A stretch of DNA of 39,683 nt from Pseudomonas inefficax (GTDB lineage: Bacteria; Pseudomonadota; Gammaproteobacteria; Pseudomonadales; Pseudomonadaceae): positions 67,963-107,645 of the forward strand of contig NZ_OPYN01000038.1 in assembly GCF_900277125.1 (NCBI RefSeq), written 5' to 3'. Below the pieces are notes generated by a model. The model ran no database searches, was not told the DNA's origin, and worked only from the letters and a program-made list of their open reading frames with translations. A program made the translations under genes and the position numbers. Shown piece after piece: positions 9,815-18,449 of this stretch (position 1 is its first letter; every line of letters starts with the position of its first letter).

Positions 9815-11011
9815 CTACTCGATGCGCAGCGCCGCCACCGGATGCAAGCGGGCCGCCCGCACGGCCGGGGCCAGGCCGGCGAGAATGCCGAGTACCGCCG
9901 CCAGCAGCAGCGCCAGCAGCAGAAACAGCGGCTGCAGCGCCAAGGGCAGGCTCGGCATGGCCAGGTGCAGTAGCCCCAGCAGCAGGCCCATCAACAGCAG
10001 GCCAAGCAGGCCACCGGCCAGGGACAGCAGCGTCGCTTCAGCCAGAAACAACCCAAGTACCTGTCGCGGGCTGGCGCCAATCGCCCGCAACAGGCCGATT
10101 TCTGCCGTGCGCTCGCCCACAGTGGTCGTCATGATGGTGAGAATGCCGACGGCACCGACCAGCAGCGAAATGCCCCCCAAGGCACCAATGGCCAGGCTCA
10201 GGGTGCCGAGAACGCGGTTGAAGCTGCGCAGCATGTCGTCCTGGGTGGTCAGGCTGAAGTCCTCAACGCCGTGTCGTTCACCGAGCACCTCGCGAATCTG
10301 CCGGCTCAACGCCCGTGAAGTGGTACCTGCGCCAAACACCACATGGGCTTTGACCACCCCGGTGCGGTTGAACAGGCTTTGCGCCCAGTCCACCGGGATG
10401 TAGGCGACATCGTCGAGGTTGAAACCGAGCAACTGGCCTTTCTCCGCCATCACGCCGATCACCCGGAAGCGCACACCGCCGACACGGATCAGCTCACCCA
10501 GCGGGTTGCGCGCCCCGAACAGCTCGGTACGTAACTGATGGCCGAGCACCACATAGGGCGGCGAAAGGCCGTCACGCGCCGGGGGCAGGAACTCGCCCAG
10601 GCTCAGTTGCATGCGCCAGGCCTGCGCCATCTGATGGCCGCCACCAAGAATGTCGCTGCGTCGGCTCAGTTGACCGAACCGGATATTCCCGCTGCCCTGA
10701 ATGATCGGCACCGCCGCCTCGACATGCGGCAAGCGTCGCAGGACGTCGGTGTCACTGATGGTCAGTGGCCGCACGCTGCCAAGCAGGCCGCCGAGGCCGC
10801 TGGTCTGGGTCTTGCCCGGGCGCACGGTGATGATCCGTGTACCAAACTGCGAGAAGTTCTCCAGCACATAGCCGCGCACGCCTTCGCCTATGGCCGTGAG
10901 CAGCGCCACGGCGGCTATGCCGATCGCTACCCCGAGCAGGGTCAGCAGGCTGCGCAGCGGGCGGCAGGTCAGTGCCGAGCTGGTCAGCCGCAAACCATCT
11001 TGCCAGCGCAT
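9815..11011 (-). CDS. MacB/FtsX-type ABC transporter permease, second copy
   Basis: This 398-residue inner-membrane permease has one N-terminal membrane helix ([21 protein letters not shown]), a large periplasmic MacB-like domain (about residues 45-260) and three C-terminal helices of the FtsX domain. It ends in PAVRAARLHPVAALRIE, the usual terminus of this family. The start at 11011 overlaps the stop of the preceding permease (TGATG). The longer upstream frame is rejected because it lies inside that gene and is not membrane-like. With the ATPase and adaptor it forms an export or mechanotransmission complex; the substrate is unknown. Confidence 0.9.
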   Translation of the reverse strand: MRWQDGLRLTSSALTCRPLRSLLTLLGVAIGIAAVALLTAIGEGVRGYVLENFSQFGTRIITVRPGKTQTSGLGGLLGSVRPLTISDTDVLRRLPHVEAAVPIIQGSGNIRFGQLSRRSDILGGGHQMAQAWRMQLSLGEFLPPARDGLSPPYVVLGHQLRTELFGARNPLGELIRVGGVRFRVIGVMAEKGQLLGFNLDDVAYIPVDWAQSLFNRTGVVKAHVVFGAGTTSRALSRQIREVLGERHGVEDFSLTTQDDMLRSFNRVLGTLSLAIGALGGISLLVGAVGILTIMTTTVGERTAEIGLLRAIGASPRQVLGLFLAEATLLSLAGGLLGLLLMGLLLGLLHLAMPSLPLALQPLFLLLALLLAAVLGILAGLAPAVRAARLHPVAALRIE

Positions 11012-12222
11012 CAGTGCGCCCCCGGTGGGCGTAGCGCTGCCACCGGCTCCAGTGCCGAGGCCCGAGCGGCCGGCAGCCAGGCGAACAGCAGCGCCGTGCC
11101 GAGTGCCAGCAGCACGGCACCCGCCCGCGCCCACCAGGGGGCATAGAGCGGCAGATCGAACGCCAGGCGCCCCAACCAGAGCAAGGTTTCGGCCAGCAGC
11201 AGCCCTGCCAGCGCCCCTGTCAGGGCCAGCAGCGCTGCCTCGCCAAGGAATAGCAGGCGCAGTTGCGCCGCCGTCACGCCTATGGCTTTGAGCAGGCCGA
11301 TCTCGGCGCTGCGCTGGCTCACTGCAATCCAGGTCACGTTCATGATCAGGATGCCAGCCACCAGCAGGCTGATCGCGGCGATGCCGGCCACCGCCAGGGT
11401 CAGCACCGCGAGTATCTGATCGAAGGCGCTGAGCAGGCTGTCCTGGCTGACCAGGGTAACGTCCTCCTCACCCTCGTGGCGCTCCTTGAGCGCGGCGAGT
11501 ATCAGCCGCTTGCTACGGTCGAGAAAGCTCGGTCCATGCACCTCGACAAACACCCGCGACAGCCCTTCGCTATTGAACAAGGCCTGGGCACTGGCCACCG
11601 GGATGATCACCATTTCGGCAAAATCCATCCCCAGCGATTCGCCCCGCTCACCGAGAATGCCAACCACCCGGAAGCGTCGGTCACCGGCGCGCAACCATTC
11701 ACCCAAGGCCGGGCGAGCCCCGAACAGTTCACGTCGGAGTTTGCCGCCGATCACACAGACCGCTTCGGCCTGCCCCGGGTCCAGCGTCGGCAGGGGTTGG
11801 CCCTGGACGACCGTCAGTTGACGAATGGCGAAGAAGTCCCGGGTGGTGCCCAGGGCCAGCACCTCACGGTTGCGGTTGCCGACTATCACCTCCAGCTGCC
11901 CGGCCTGCTGCGGCGCGACCCGGCGAATGCCCGGCAACCGGGTGATGGCCTGGACATCCTGCAAGGTCAACTCGTGCGGTGTCAGCCCGGTGAGCGGCGG
12001 CATTCGCCCCGTGGTTTCCTTGCGCCCCGGAAAAACAATGAGTATGTCGCGCCCGAGCAGCGAGAACTCGTTCAGAACGAAGGCCCGTGCCCCCGCGCCG
12101 AGGCCGGTGAGAAGGTTGACCGCGACCACCCCGATGGCGATGGCCAGCAGTAGCATCAGGCTGCGCGAGCGATGCCCACGCAAGGCGCCGAGCCAGAAGC
12201 CCAGGGCATCGGCAGCGCGCAT
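11011..12222 (-). CDS. MacB/FtsX-type ABC transporter permease, first copy
   Basis: The 403-residue permease has the same layout as its downstream neighbour: helix 1 (SLMLLLAIAIGVVAVNLL), a periplasmic MacB-like domain, three C-terminal helices and the ending AARASALEPVAALRPPG. The two permeases are divergent in sequence but related, so they probably form a heterodimer in place of the MacB homodimer. The start overlaps the ATPase stop by one base (TGATG). The ATPase is a separate protein, unlike classical MacB, where it is fused to the membrane domain. Confidence 0.9.
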   Translation of the reverse strand: MRAADALGFWLGALRGHRSRSLMLLLAIAIGVVAVNLLTGLGAGARAFVLNEFSLLGRDILIVFPGRKETTGRMPPLTGLTPHELTLQDVQAITRLPGIRRVAPQQAGQLEVIVGNRNREVLALGTTRDFFAIRQLTVVQGQPLPTLDPGQAEAVCVIGGKLRRELFGARPALGEWLRAGDRRFRVVGILGERGESLGMDFAEMVIIPVASAQALFNSEGLSRVFVEVHGPSFLDRSKRLILAALKERHEGEEDVTLVSQDSLLSAFDQILAVLTLAVAGIAAISLLVAGILIMNVTWIAVSQRSAEIGLLKAIGVTAAQLRLLFLGEAALLALTGALAGLLLAETLLWLGRLAFDLPLYAPWWARAGAVLLALGTALLFAWLPAARASALEPVAALRPPGAH

Positions 12223-12908
12223 CAGGCCAGCGCCCGCTGCGGCGCAATACTGTGGATGCGCCCGTCACGCATGTGTAGCTGGCGCTGTGCGCGGGCGCCC
12301 AGGCTGGCGTCGTGGGTCACCACTATCAGGGTCAGGCCCTCGCCGTTGAGCTCTTCCAGCAGGCTGAAGACCTCTGCGCCGGCCTGGCTATCGAGATTGC
12401 CGGTGGGCTCGTCGGCCAACAGCAGCGCCGGTTGCATGGCCATCGCCCGGGCGATCGCGACGCGCTGGCGCTGGCCACCGGACAGCTCGGCCGGGCGATG
12501 GGCAATGCGCTCGCCCAGCCCCAGGCGCGCCACCAACTGGCTGCTGCGCTTGTGCCGTTGTGCCGCACCGATGCCGGCGAGGACCATCGGCAGCTCGATG
12601 TTTTCCAGCACCGTCAGCCGTGCGATCAGGTGGTAGGACTGGAACACGAAACCTATCAGCCGGCTGCGCAACTGGGCGCGGCGCGCCTCGCTCAGCGCCG
12701 CCGTGGCCTCGCCTTGCAGCCAGTATTCGCCGGCGCTCGGCGCGTCGAGCAGGCCGAGGATGTTCAGCAAGGTCGACTTGCCCGAGCCCGACGGGCCCAT
12801 CACCGCCATGTAGTCGCCAGCGGCGATGTCCAGGTCCAGGCCGTCCAGGCCCATCACCTGCTGTTCGCCCAGCTGGAAGCTGCGGCTGCCGCCGCGCAGG
12901 CAGATCAT
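12222..12908 (-). CDS. ABC transporter ATP-binding protein (LolD/MacB class)
   Basis: The 228-residue ATPase contains Walker A GPSGSGKST (about residues 38-46), Q-loop FVFQSYHLIARLTVLEN, signature LSGGQRQRVAIARA, Walker B ALLLADEPTGNLD and the switch histidine in VVTHDASL. The YHLIARLTVLEN stretch is typical of the MacB/LolD/FtsE class that energises FtsX-type permeases. It overlaps the adaptor gene by four bases (ATGA) and the first permease by one base, so the operon is tightly coupled. Confidence 0.94.
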   Translation of the reverse strand: MICLRGGSRSFQLGEQQVMGLDGLDLDIAAGDYMAVMGPSGSGKSTLLNILGLLDAPSAGEYWLQGEATAALSEARRAQLRSRLIGFVFQSYHLIARLTVLENIELPMVLAGIGAAQRHKRSSQLVARLGLGERIAHRPAELSGGQRQRVAIARAMAMQPALLLADEPTGNLDSQAGAEVFSLLEELNGEGLTLIVVTHDASLGARAQRQLHMRDGRIHSIAPQRALA

Positions 12909-14056
12909 TTCTCGGTCTCCGCAGCATCCACCGGGATCACCGCCACGGTATCCTTCAGCCCTTCCTGCTCGTGGCTGGCGACTATGCGTGCGTCCTCGTC
13001 CAGCCCTGCGAGCACCTCGGTCCAGCGCCAGTTGCTCAGCCCGGTTTGCACCTGCACCTCGCGCAACACTCGGGCGCTCGGGTCATAACGCAGCACACGC
13101 TGCCCCTCCAGCAGGGTCTCGGTGGGGATGCGCAAGGCACCTGCATGCTGCTCCAGAAGGATCTCGACATCGGCGCTATAGCCGGTCAGCAGGGCCAGGT
13201 CTGCTGGCGGCTTGTCGAAGCGCACCTCGACATCGACGGTGCGCGCCTGCTTCTCCAGTTCGCGCACATAGGGCGCGATGCGGCTGACGCGCCCGGTGAA
13301 ATGCTGGCCACGGAAGGCATCCAGGCTGATCCGTACGGCTGTGCCGGGGTGAACGCGGGCAGCGTCCACCTCATCGATCGGTGCCTCTACATACAGGCAG
13401 CTGTCGTCGATCAGGTCGACTGCTGGCGGCGTGGGAATACCCGGCGGCGAAGGGGTAACGAACTCGCCGAGCTCGCCGTTGATTTCTGCGACGATGCCGG
13501 CAAATGGAGCACGCAGGGTTGTCTGTTCCAGCAGCGAACGCTGCAACTGCAGGCTGGCGTCGGCCTCGCGGATCAGCACGGCACTGGCACTGCACATCAG
13601 CTTCGCCAGGTTGGCCTTGGTCGTGGCCTGATCGAGGCGATCGGCGGCAATCAACTTGCGGTCGGCCAACTGGCCCAGGCGATCAAGGTCGCGCCGGTCC
13701 AGAAGAGCTTGCTGGCAGCGCTGTTCGCGGGTGTTGCGCTGGGCCTCCAGCCGCGCCTCGGCCTCCTGTAGCCTGGCTTGTTGCTCGTCCTGCCGCAGGC
13801 GCATGAGCACCTGATCCGGCTGGACCCGTTGGCCCTCGCTGACCAGCAACTCGGCAACCTGACCTCCGACATTGAAGGACAGGTGCGAGCGTCGACAGGA
13901 CTTCAGCGTACCTGCGCGCGTATTGGCCACCACCGTCTCCACCGGCCCCCGCTCAACTTCCAGCAGCCTGACCGGCAACGGCTGCGGTCGACTCAACCAG
14001 CCGCCCAACACCACGAGACAAGCCAGGATCGACGAGCCAATCAATAATTTGCGCAT
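12905..14056 (-). CDS. Periplasmic adaptor (membrane fusion) protein, HlyD/MacA-like
   Basis: The 383-residue adaptor begins with a membrane anchor (KLLIGSSILACLVVLGGWL). It has a lipoyl/barrel-sandwich half (SHLSFNVGGQVAELLVSEGQRVQPDQVLMRL), a coiled-coil hairpin rich in Glu/Arg/Ala/Leu (about residues 105-190), the second lipoyl half (TTLRAPFAGIVAEINGELGEFV) and beta-barrel domains. It is the first gene of a four-gene unit (adaptor, ATPase, two permeases) and has a strong AAGGAGG ribosome site upstream. No outer-membrane channel gene is in the window. Function is probably efflux of a lipid or small molecule; a link to copper is suggested only by position. Confidence 0.9.
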   Translation of the reverse strand: MRKLLIGSSILACLVVLGGWLSRPQPLPVRLLEVERGPVETVVANTRAGTLKSCRRSHLSFNVGGQVAELLVSEGQRVQPDQVLMRLRQDEQQARLQEAEARLEAQRNTREQRCQQALLDRRDLDRLGQLADRKLIAADRLDQATTKANLAKLMCSASAVLIREADASLQLQRSLLEQTTLRAPFAGIVAEINGELGEFVTPSPPGIPTPPAVDLIDDSCLYVEAPIDEVDAARVHPGTAVRISLDAFRGQHFTGRVSRIAPYVRELEKQARTVDVEVRFDKPPADLALLTGYSADVEILLEQHAGALRIPTETLLEGQRVLRYDPSARVLREVQVQTGLSNWRWTEVLAGLDEDARIVASHEQEGLKDTVAVIPVDAAETEK

Positions 14057-14260
14057 GGACTACACCTCCTTCCATATGGCTTGAGCCTAGATCCAGGAGG
14101 GTGAAAGCTCCACGCGAAGCGTCATTTATCCGACGATTTTCGGATGAGCGTTAGATCTGTGTCAGATAAATGGCGAATGAGATTTTTTTCGCTCACGCAG
14201 CGGCAATTTCCCGGCCATGGGAAGGCTGCAGAAAGTTTCAGGGGATGAGAATGGCGGGCA
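14057..14260. promoter_or_regulatory. Promoter region of the efflux operon with small dyads
   Basis: No gene is supported here. Three short dyads stand out upstream of the adaptor start: GGAG-GGTGAAAG-CTCC (about 14096-14111), ATCCGA-CGATTT-TCGGAT (14128-14145) and ATCTG-TGT-CAGAT (14155-14167). They are candidate operators; no regulator family could be assigned. Confidence 0.35.
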
Positions 14261-14286
14261 TTAAAAAGCCGGCTTGTGGCCGGCTT
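14261..14286 (-). terminator. Rho-independent terminator (minus strand)
   Basis: The stem AAGCCGGC/GCCGGCTT (14266-14273 with 14279-14286) has a five-base loop. On the minus strand it is followed by a run of five T. It lies about 200 bases downstream of the S24-type repressor gene and probably ends that transcript. The intervening 14287-14489 holds no gene I can support. Confidence 0.8.
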
Positions 14287-14489
14287 CTCGGGGACGCTTC
14301 CGACTAATTTATGGTAAGCCGCAATCGCCTTAACTGTGTGGCCATCAAGGGCCTGAAAGAGATGGCAGATGCCCGTGTGGGATATCGCCGAGCCCTCTGG
14401 AACGCGGCTTGCGCCGGCCGGGGCTGAATGTGCGGCGTAGCATACAAGGGCGCGCGCAGGATGCCCAGCAAAAAATGGCACAGGTTGTT

Positions 14490-15191
14490 TCAGCCAGGCC
14501 GTTGCTGGCGGAAATGTGACCAGTGGAACACCCAGCCGAGAATTTCCAGCCCTTGTGTCTGGCGCTGGGCGGCGGTGTAACGTTCGACCGCATAGTTGCG
14601 CCGATCATGGCTGTGCAGGTACAGCGTGCCGTGCTGGCCGAGGCTGAGGTTGTTCACCCTGAGCACGCCGTTGTGCAACAGGGCATAGGTTTCGCCCTCG
14701 ACCACCTGGGTCATGCCCAGGTCGACGGCGAGGATGGCCTGGAGCGGAATCAGCGGGGTCATGTTGCTGGCGGGCATTGCCAGGCATATGGCGTTACAGG
14801 CCTGCACACCCAACCCTTTCAGGGATTTTGCTGGCAGACACAGGTGTTTGCCGACCACGGGCGACAGTAGGCCGTTGTGCATTTCGTAAAAGGGCACCTT
14901 GCGTGCCCGGCCGCCTTGCGCCGACAGCTGCGTGTGTGGGTTGGCGGGTGGCGGCCCTAGCGGGCTGTTGCGCAGGATCGGGCTGTGGTGTTTGGGCCCT
15001 TCGCCGGTGCGCAACCAGCGGCGATGCACGCAGAACAAGTCGGCCATTTCGTCCAGCCGGGCCAGGGGTACGCCGCGCTTGAACCAGTTGTTGACGTGCT
15101 GGGGAGTAACGCCGCGCTGGGCGGCGAAATCGGAAGGGGTCAGCCCACATTCGTGGAGGAGGGCTTTGAGTCGGTCGCCGGATGTGTTCAT
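14490..15191 (-). CDS. XRE-type HTH regulator with degenerate S24/LexA-like C-terminal domain
   Basis: The 233-residue regulator has an N-terminal helix-turn-helix (LTPSDFAAQRGVTPQHVNNWFKRG, about residues 17-40). A Pro-rich linker follows, then a C-terminal domain with the S24 peptidase/LexA fold pattern (about 130-225). In active members the nucleophile sits in GDSMxP and the lysine in YVKRL. Here the matching segments read ASNMTP and LRVNNL, so both catalytic residues appear replaced by Asn. The protein is therefore probably not self-cleaving and may respond to another cue. It stands alone, with REP DNA upstream and a terminator downstream; its target is unknown. Confidence 0.85.
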   Translation of the reverse strand: MNTSGDRLKALLHECGLTPSDFAAQRGVTPQHVNNWFKRGVPLARLDEMADLFCVHRRWLRTGEGPKHHSPILRNSPLGPPPANPHTQLSAQGGRARKVPFYEMHNGLLSPVVGKHLCLPAKSLKGLGVQACNAICLAMPASNMTPLIPLQAILAVDLGMTQVVEGETYALLHNGVLRVNNLSLGQHGTLYLHSHDRRNYAVERYTAAQRQTQGLEILGWVFHWSHFRQQRPG

Positions 15192-15330
15192 GGCGGCGAG
15201 TGTAGCGGCGGTGTGCCAGCTAGGAAATGAACCGGATGTTGACGGGCGTTGTGTGAAAAGCGCCCGTTTGTAGGGCAGTGGAGTAGGACTGTGTAGGAGT
15301 TTTTACCGTGCCAGGCCTTGGCGCGGTAGC

Positions 15331-15462
15331 TGTAGGAGCGGCCTTGTGTCGCGATGGGGCGCGAAGCGGCCCCAAACCATCCCGCACGATGTACCTGAAA
15401 GATCGCATGTACCGTTTTTGCGGCCGCTGCGCGCCCGATCGCGACACAAGGCCGCTCCTACA
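15331..15462. repeat. REP pair (TGTAGGAGCGGCC type, inverted)
   Basis: The outer arms TGTAGGAGCGGCCTTGTGTC and its complement (ending at 15462) face each other about 90 bases apart, with a GGGGC...GCCCC stem inside the left copy. The element fills most of the gap between the repressor and ppa genes (15192-15497). The rest of that gap shows no gene. Confidence 0.9.
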
Positions 15463-15497
15463 CCGGATCATGACAGCGGCCGACCATCCATCAGGCA

Positions 15498-15523
15498 TAA
15501 AAAAACCCCGCCAAGGCGGGGTT
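15498..15523 (-). terminator. Rho-independent terminator of ppa
   Basis: The stem ACCCCGCC/GGCGGGGT (15505-15512 with 15515-15522) has a two-base AA spacer and is followed on the minus strand by seven T. It lies 17 bases downstream of the ppa stop codon. Confidence 0.93.
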
Positions 15524-15539
15524 CTTCATGCAACCGGTA

Positions 15540-16067
15540 TCAGCCCTTGTAGGCGGCAACCGATTTGGTGATCGCGGCACGGGCGGCATCAGCGCCTTCC
15601 CAGCCTTCGATCTTGACCCACTTGCCCTTCTCGAGATCTTTGTAGTTGGCAAAGAAGTGCTCGATCTGCTGGATCAGCAGGGCTGGCAGGTCGGTGTATT
15701 CCTTCACGTCGACGTACAGCTGCGACAGCTTGTCGTGAGGAACAGCGATGACCTTGGCGTCGCCGCCGCCGTCGTCGGTCATGTTCAGTACGCCGACCGG
15801 ACGGGCGCGGATAACCGAACCTGGGGCTACCGGGTAAGGGGTAACGACCAGCACGTCCAGCGGATCACCGTCATCGGCCAGGGTGTTCGGGATGAAGCCG
15901 TAGTTGGCTGGGTAGAACATCGGGGTAGCCATGAAACGGTCGACGAACAGGGTATCGCTGTCCTTGTCGATCTCGTATTTGATCGGCGCGTGGTTGGCCG
16001 GGATCTCGATGGCGACGTAGATGTCGTTCGGCAGGTCTTTGCCCGCCGGAATCTTGCTGTAGCTCAT
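15540..16067 (-). CDS. ppa: Inorganic pyrophosphatase
   Basis: This 175-residue cytosolic family I pyrophosphatase hydrolyses PPi to phosphate. The Mg-binding signature DGDPLDVLV (about residues 66-74) is intact. The conserved N-terminal segment [19 protein letters not shown] and the acidic [13 protein letters not shown] stretch are also present. Length is normal for bacterial hexameric enzymes. It is a single-gene unit with its own terminator. Confidence 0.97.
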
Positions 16068-16160
16068 TGGGCAGTGCCCCCGTGTTTGACCAAAAAAGTG
16101 GCGGCGATTATAGGCACATTCTGCATGGGCATGCCACGCCTGGCCTGATGTGCGGCCCCG

Positions 16161-16976
16161 TCAGGCGTGGCTTTCGCGGTATTGCGGGTGTTCGGCCTGC
16201 AGCCGGCACAGGCGCGCCAGCGGGTCCTGGCGGTAGAACAGCGACAACTGGCGGTAGACCTGTGGATAAGCCTGTTGCAGCAGGTCGGGAGCACTAAAGA
16301 AGTACTCGCTGGTTACGGCAAAGAACTCCGCGGGGTTTTCCGCGGCATACGGGTCGATGGCGGTTTCGGCGTCGGGGTTGGCGTCAAGCTGGCGGTTGAG
16401 GTCGTCATAGGCCTGTTGCATGGCGGTTGCCCATTCATCCACAGGCATGCCGCTGTGCAGCGGTGGCAGGCCGTTGGCGTCACCATTGAGCATGTCGAGC
16501 TTGTGCGCCAGTTCATGAATGACCAGGTTGTAGGCTTCCCAGCCGCCACTGGCCAGCACGCCGTTCCAGGCAAGGATGATTGGGCCCTGCTGCCAGGCCT
16601 CGCCGCTGTGCTCGCCGTCCCATACGTGCTCCACGCCACTGGCATCGCGGTGGCGCTGGGGGCTCTTGAAGTCGTCGGGGTAGAGGATGATTTCGTGGAA
16701 ACCCTGGTACCAGTTCAGCTCGCCCAGGTGCAGCAGCGGCAACTGCGCCTGGGCGGCCAGCACCAGGCGCTGCTCGTCGTCCGGGTCGACGCCGGGCAGG
16801 CAGGTGAGGTGCTTGTCGAGCAGGAACAGGATGCAGGCTTCACGCAGCCAGCGGTCCTCTTCGTCGGTGATGCCGTCCAGCATCGGCAGGCGCTCGCGCA
16901 CGGCCTGCCATTGCTGGGGGGCGATAGGGTAGCGCGCCAGGGTGCGCTTGCGCCGCCAGGCGCTGAACGACCACAT
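16161..16976 (-). CDS. mtfA: MtfA-like zinc metallopeptidase (M90 family)
   Basis: The 271-residue cytosolic protein contains HELAH at residues 154-158 within VIHELAHKLDM, and a downstream acidic ligand candidate in NPAEFFAVTSEYFF. This is the pattern of E. coli MtfA, which binds the Mlc repressor and influences glucose PTS genes. Pseudomonads lack that PTS arrangement, so the physiological partner here is unclear. It is followed by ppa on the same strand with a 93-base gap, and preceded closely by the DedA gene. Confidence 0.88.
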   Translation of the reverse strand: MWSFSAWRRKRTLARYPIAPQQWQAVRERLPMLDGITDEEDRWLREACILFLLDKHLTCLPGVDPDDEQRLVLAAQAQLPLLHLGELNWYQGFHEIILYPDDFKSPQRHRDASGVEHVWDGEHSGEAWQQGPIILAWNGVLASGGWEAYNLVIHELAHKLDMLNGDANGLPPLHSGMPVDEWATAMQQAYDDLNRQLDANPDAETAIDPYAAENPAEFFAVTSEYFFSAPDLLQQAYPQVYRQLSLFYRQDPLARLCRLQAEHPQYRESHA

Positions 16977-16985
16977 CGGCAGGTT

Positions 16986-17642
16986 TCAGTGCGCCTTGGC
17001 CGTGCGGCCCAGGCGGCCACGCAGCAGGCCGAGGATCATCGGCACCAGCGACAGGATGATGATGCCTACCACCATCAGCGACAGGTGCTGCTTGATGAAT
17101 GGCACGTTGCCGAAGAAGTAACCCAGGGTCACCAGGCCGCCGACCCACAGCAGCGAACCGGCGACGCTGAAGCCGAGGAAGCGCGGGTAGTGCATGTGGG
17201 CGATGCCGGCGACGAAGGGCGCAAAGGTGCGCAGGATGGGCAGGAAGCGCGCCATGGTCACGGTCTTGCCGCCGTGGCGTTCATAGAAGTCGTGGGTACG
17301 TTGCAGGTAGTCGCGACGGAAGATCTTCGAGTTGGGGTTGTTGAACAACCGCTCGCCGGCCGTGCGGCCGATCACGTAGTTGGTGCTGTCGCCGAGGATC
17401 GCGGCGGCCATCAGCAGGCCGGCCAGCAGCAACGGGTCCATACCGCCACCGGCGGCTACGGCGCCGGCAATGAACAGCAGCGAATCGCCGGGCAGGAAGG
17501 GCATGACTACCAGCCCGGTTTCACAGAAGATCACGGTGAAGAGGATGGCGTAGATCCAGGGACCGTAGTTGGTGACCAGCAGATCGAGGTAGGCATCGAG
17601 ATGCAGGATAAGGTCCAGCGGGTTGAAATCCATGTACAGCAC
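16986..17642 (-). CDS. DedA-family inner-membrane protein
   Basis: The 218-residue multi-helix membrane protein carries DedA hallmarks: FCETGLVVMPFLPGDSLLF (about residues 40-58), a re-entrant GDSTNYVIGRTAG segment and ARFLPILRTFAPFVAGIAHM with the conserved arginines. Members move undecaprenyl phosphate or other lipids across the membrane and need the proton motive force. It lies 9 bases upstream of the mtfA-like gene and is probably co-transcribed with it. Confidence 0.93.
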   Translation of the reverse strand: MLYMDFNPLDLILHLDAYLDLLVTNYGPWIYAILFTVIFCETGLVVMPFLPGDSLLFIAGAVAAGGGMDPLLLAGLLMAAAILGDSTNYVIGRTAGERLFNNPNSKIFRRDYLQRTHDFYERHGGKTVTMARFLPILRTFAPFVAGIAHMHYPRFLGFSVAGSLLWVGGLVTLGYFFGNVPFIKQHLSLMVVGIIILSLVPMILGLLRGRLGRTAKAH

Positions 17643-17780
17643 CTGTGTTCTTGGGCGTAGGCTCGGTTACCTGGCGATGGGTAAATTTTCACACATGACA
17701 GGTGGGCCATTATACGGCTAAGTCAGGAACATGCCCGGGGAGTTTGTAGCGGGGGGTTACGGGAGGGGGATTCCTGTACC

Positions 17781-17873
17781 GGCCTCTTCGCGGGTGAACC
17801 CGCTCCCACAGGTACAGCACCGATTTCAGATACGTTGCTATCACTGTGGGAGCGGGTTTACCCGCGAAGAGGT
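17781..17873. repeat. REP pair (GGGAGCGGG type, inverted)
   Basis: Two facing copies (TCGCGGGTGAACCCGCTCCC and GGGAGCGGGTTTACCCGCGA) are separated by about 35 bases. They lie between the DedA and acetyltransferase genes. The rest of this gap (17643-17881) has no gene I can support. Confidence 0.9.
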
Positions 17874-17881
17874 CGGAACGG

Positions 17882-18340
17882 TCAATCCTGGCTGATCGGC
17901 AGGATGTAGCTCTTGAACTCGTTATCCTCACGAAACCCGATGGATTCGTAAGTCTTGTGCGCTACTTCATTGTCCGCGCTGGTCGATACCCGCATGCGCA
18001 CGGCGTTGGTTTCCTTGGCCATTTTCTTCGCCTCGCGCATCAGGTGGTCGGCCACCAGCATGCGCCGCGAGTCCTCGGCCACGTAGATATCGTTGAGAAT
18101 CCAGACCCGCTTCAGCGACAGCGACGAGTAACTCGGGTACAGCTGGCAGAAGCCCAGCAGTTTGCCGTCATCATCATCGGGTAGCGCCAGGTAGATCACC
18201 GACTCATCCCGCTTCAGGCGCTTTTCCAGGAAGCTGCGCGAGCTGTCGGGGTAGGGTAGCTGCCCATAGAACTCACGGTATTTGACGAACATCGGCGTAA
18301 GCAGGTCGAGGTGTTCCAGGGTTGCCTTGATGATGCGCAT
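17882..18340 (-). CDS. GNAT-family N-acetyltransferase
   Basis: The 152-residue protein has the GNAT pattern: MRIIKATLEHLDLLTPMFVKYREFY at the N-terminus, a central strand WILNDIYVAEDSRRM, an acetyl-CoA loop region (SRRMLVADHLMREAKKMA, a variant of the usual R/Q-x-x-G-x-G/A loop) and the late motif HKTYESIGFREDNEF. The substrate is unknown. It is a single gene ending at a REP pair, with a long inverted repeat just upstream. Confidence 0.88.
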   Translation of the reverse strand: MRIIKATLEHLDLLTPMFVKYREFYGQLPYPDSSRSFLEKRLKRDESVIYLALPDDDDGKLLGFCQLYPSYSSLSLKRVWILNDIYVAEDSRRMLVADHLMREAKKMAKETNAVRMRVSTSADNEVAHKTYESIGFREDNEFKSYILPISQD

Positions 18341-18372
18341 GTGCGGCCCTCAGAGTCCATTAGGGGGAAACA

Positions 18373-18432
18373 GCGGATTGCCTGCAGCTTTCAAGGGCAT
18401 GCTGCCCAATGCGCGATGCGAGTGCAATCCGC
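18373..18432. repeat. Long hairpin with nine-base arms downstream of eutC
   Basis: GCGGATTGC (18373-18381) is complementary to GCAATCCGC (18424-18432). The 42-base interior contains its own stem, GGGCA-TGC-TGCCC. It lies 18 bases after the eutC stop and may be the eut operon terminator region. There is a T-run at 18445-18450 on the plus strand but none on the minus side. Confidence 0.5.
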
Positions 18433-18449
18433 CTTCCGTGACATGTTTT

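Noticed and set aside
14060..14111. MerR-type metal-responsive promoter upstream of the efflux operon
   Set aside because: A GGAG-N8-CTCC dyad is present, but -35/-10 elements with the long MerR spacing could not be placed convincingly and no merR-like gene is nearby.
14122..14481. 119-codon minus-strand ORF between the repressor and efflux genes
   Set aside because: It runs through a clear rho-independent terminator (14261-14286) and shows no convincing protein features; it could be a small conserved region but I cannot support a gene.
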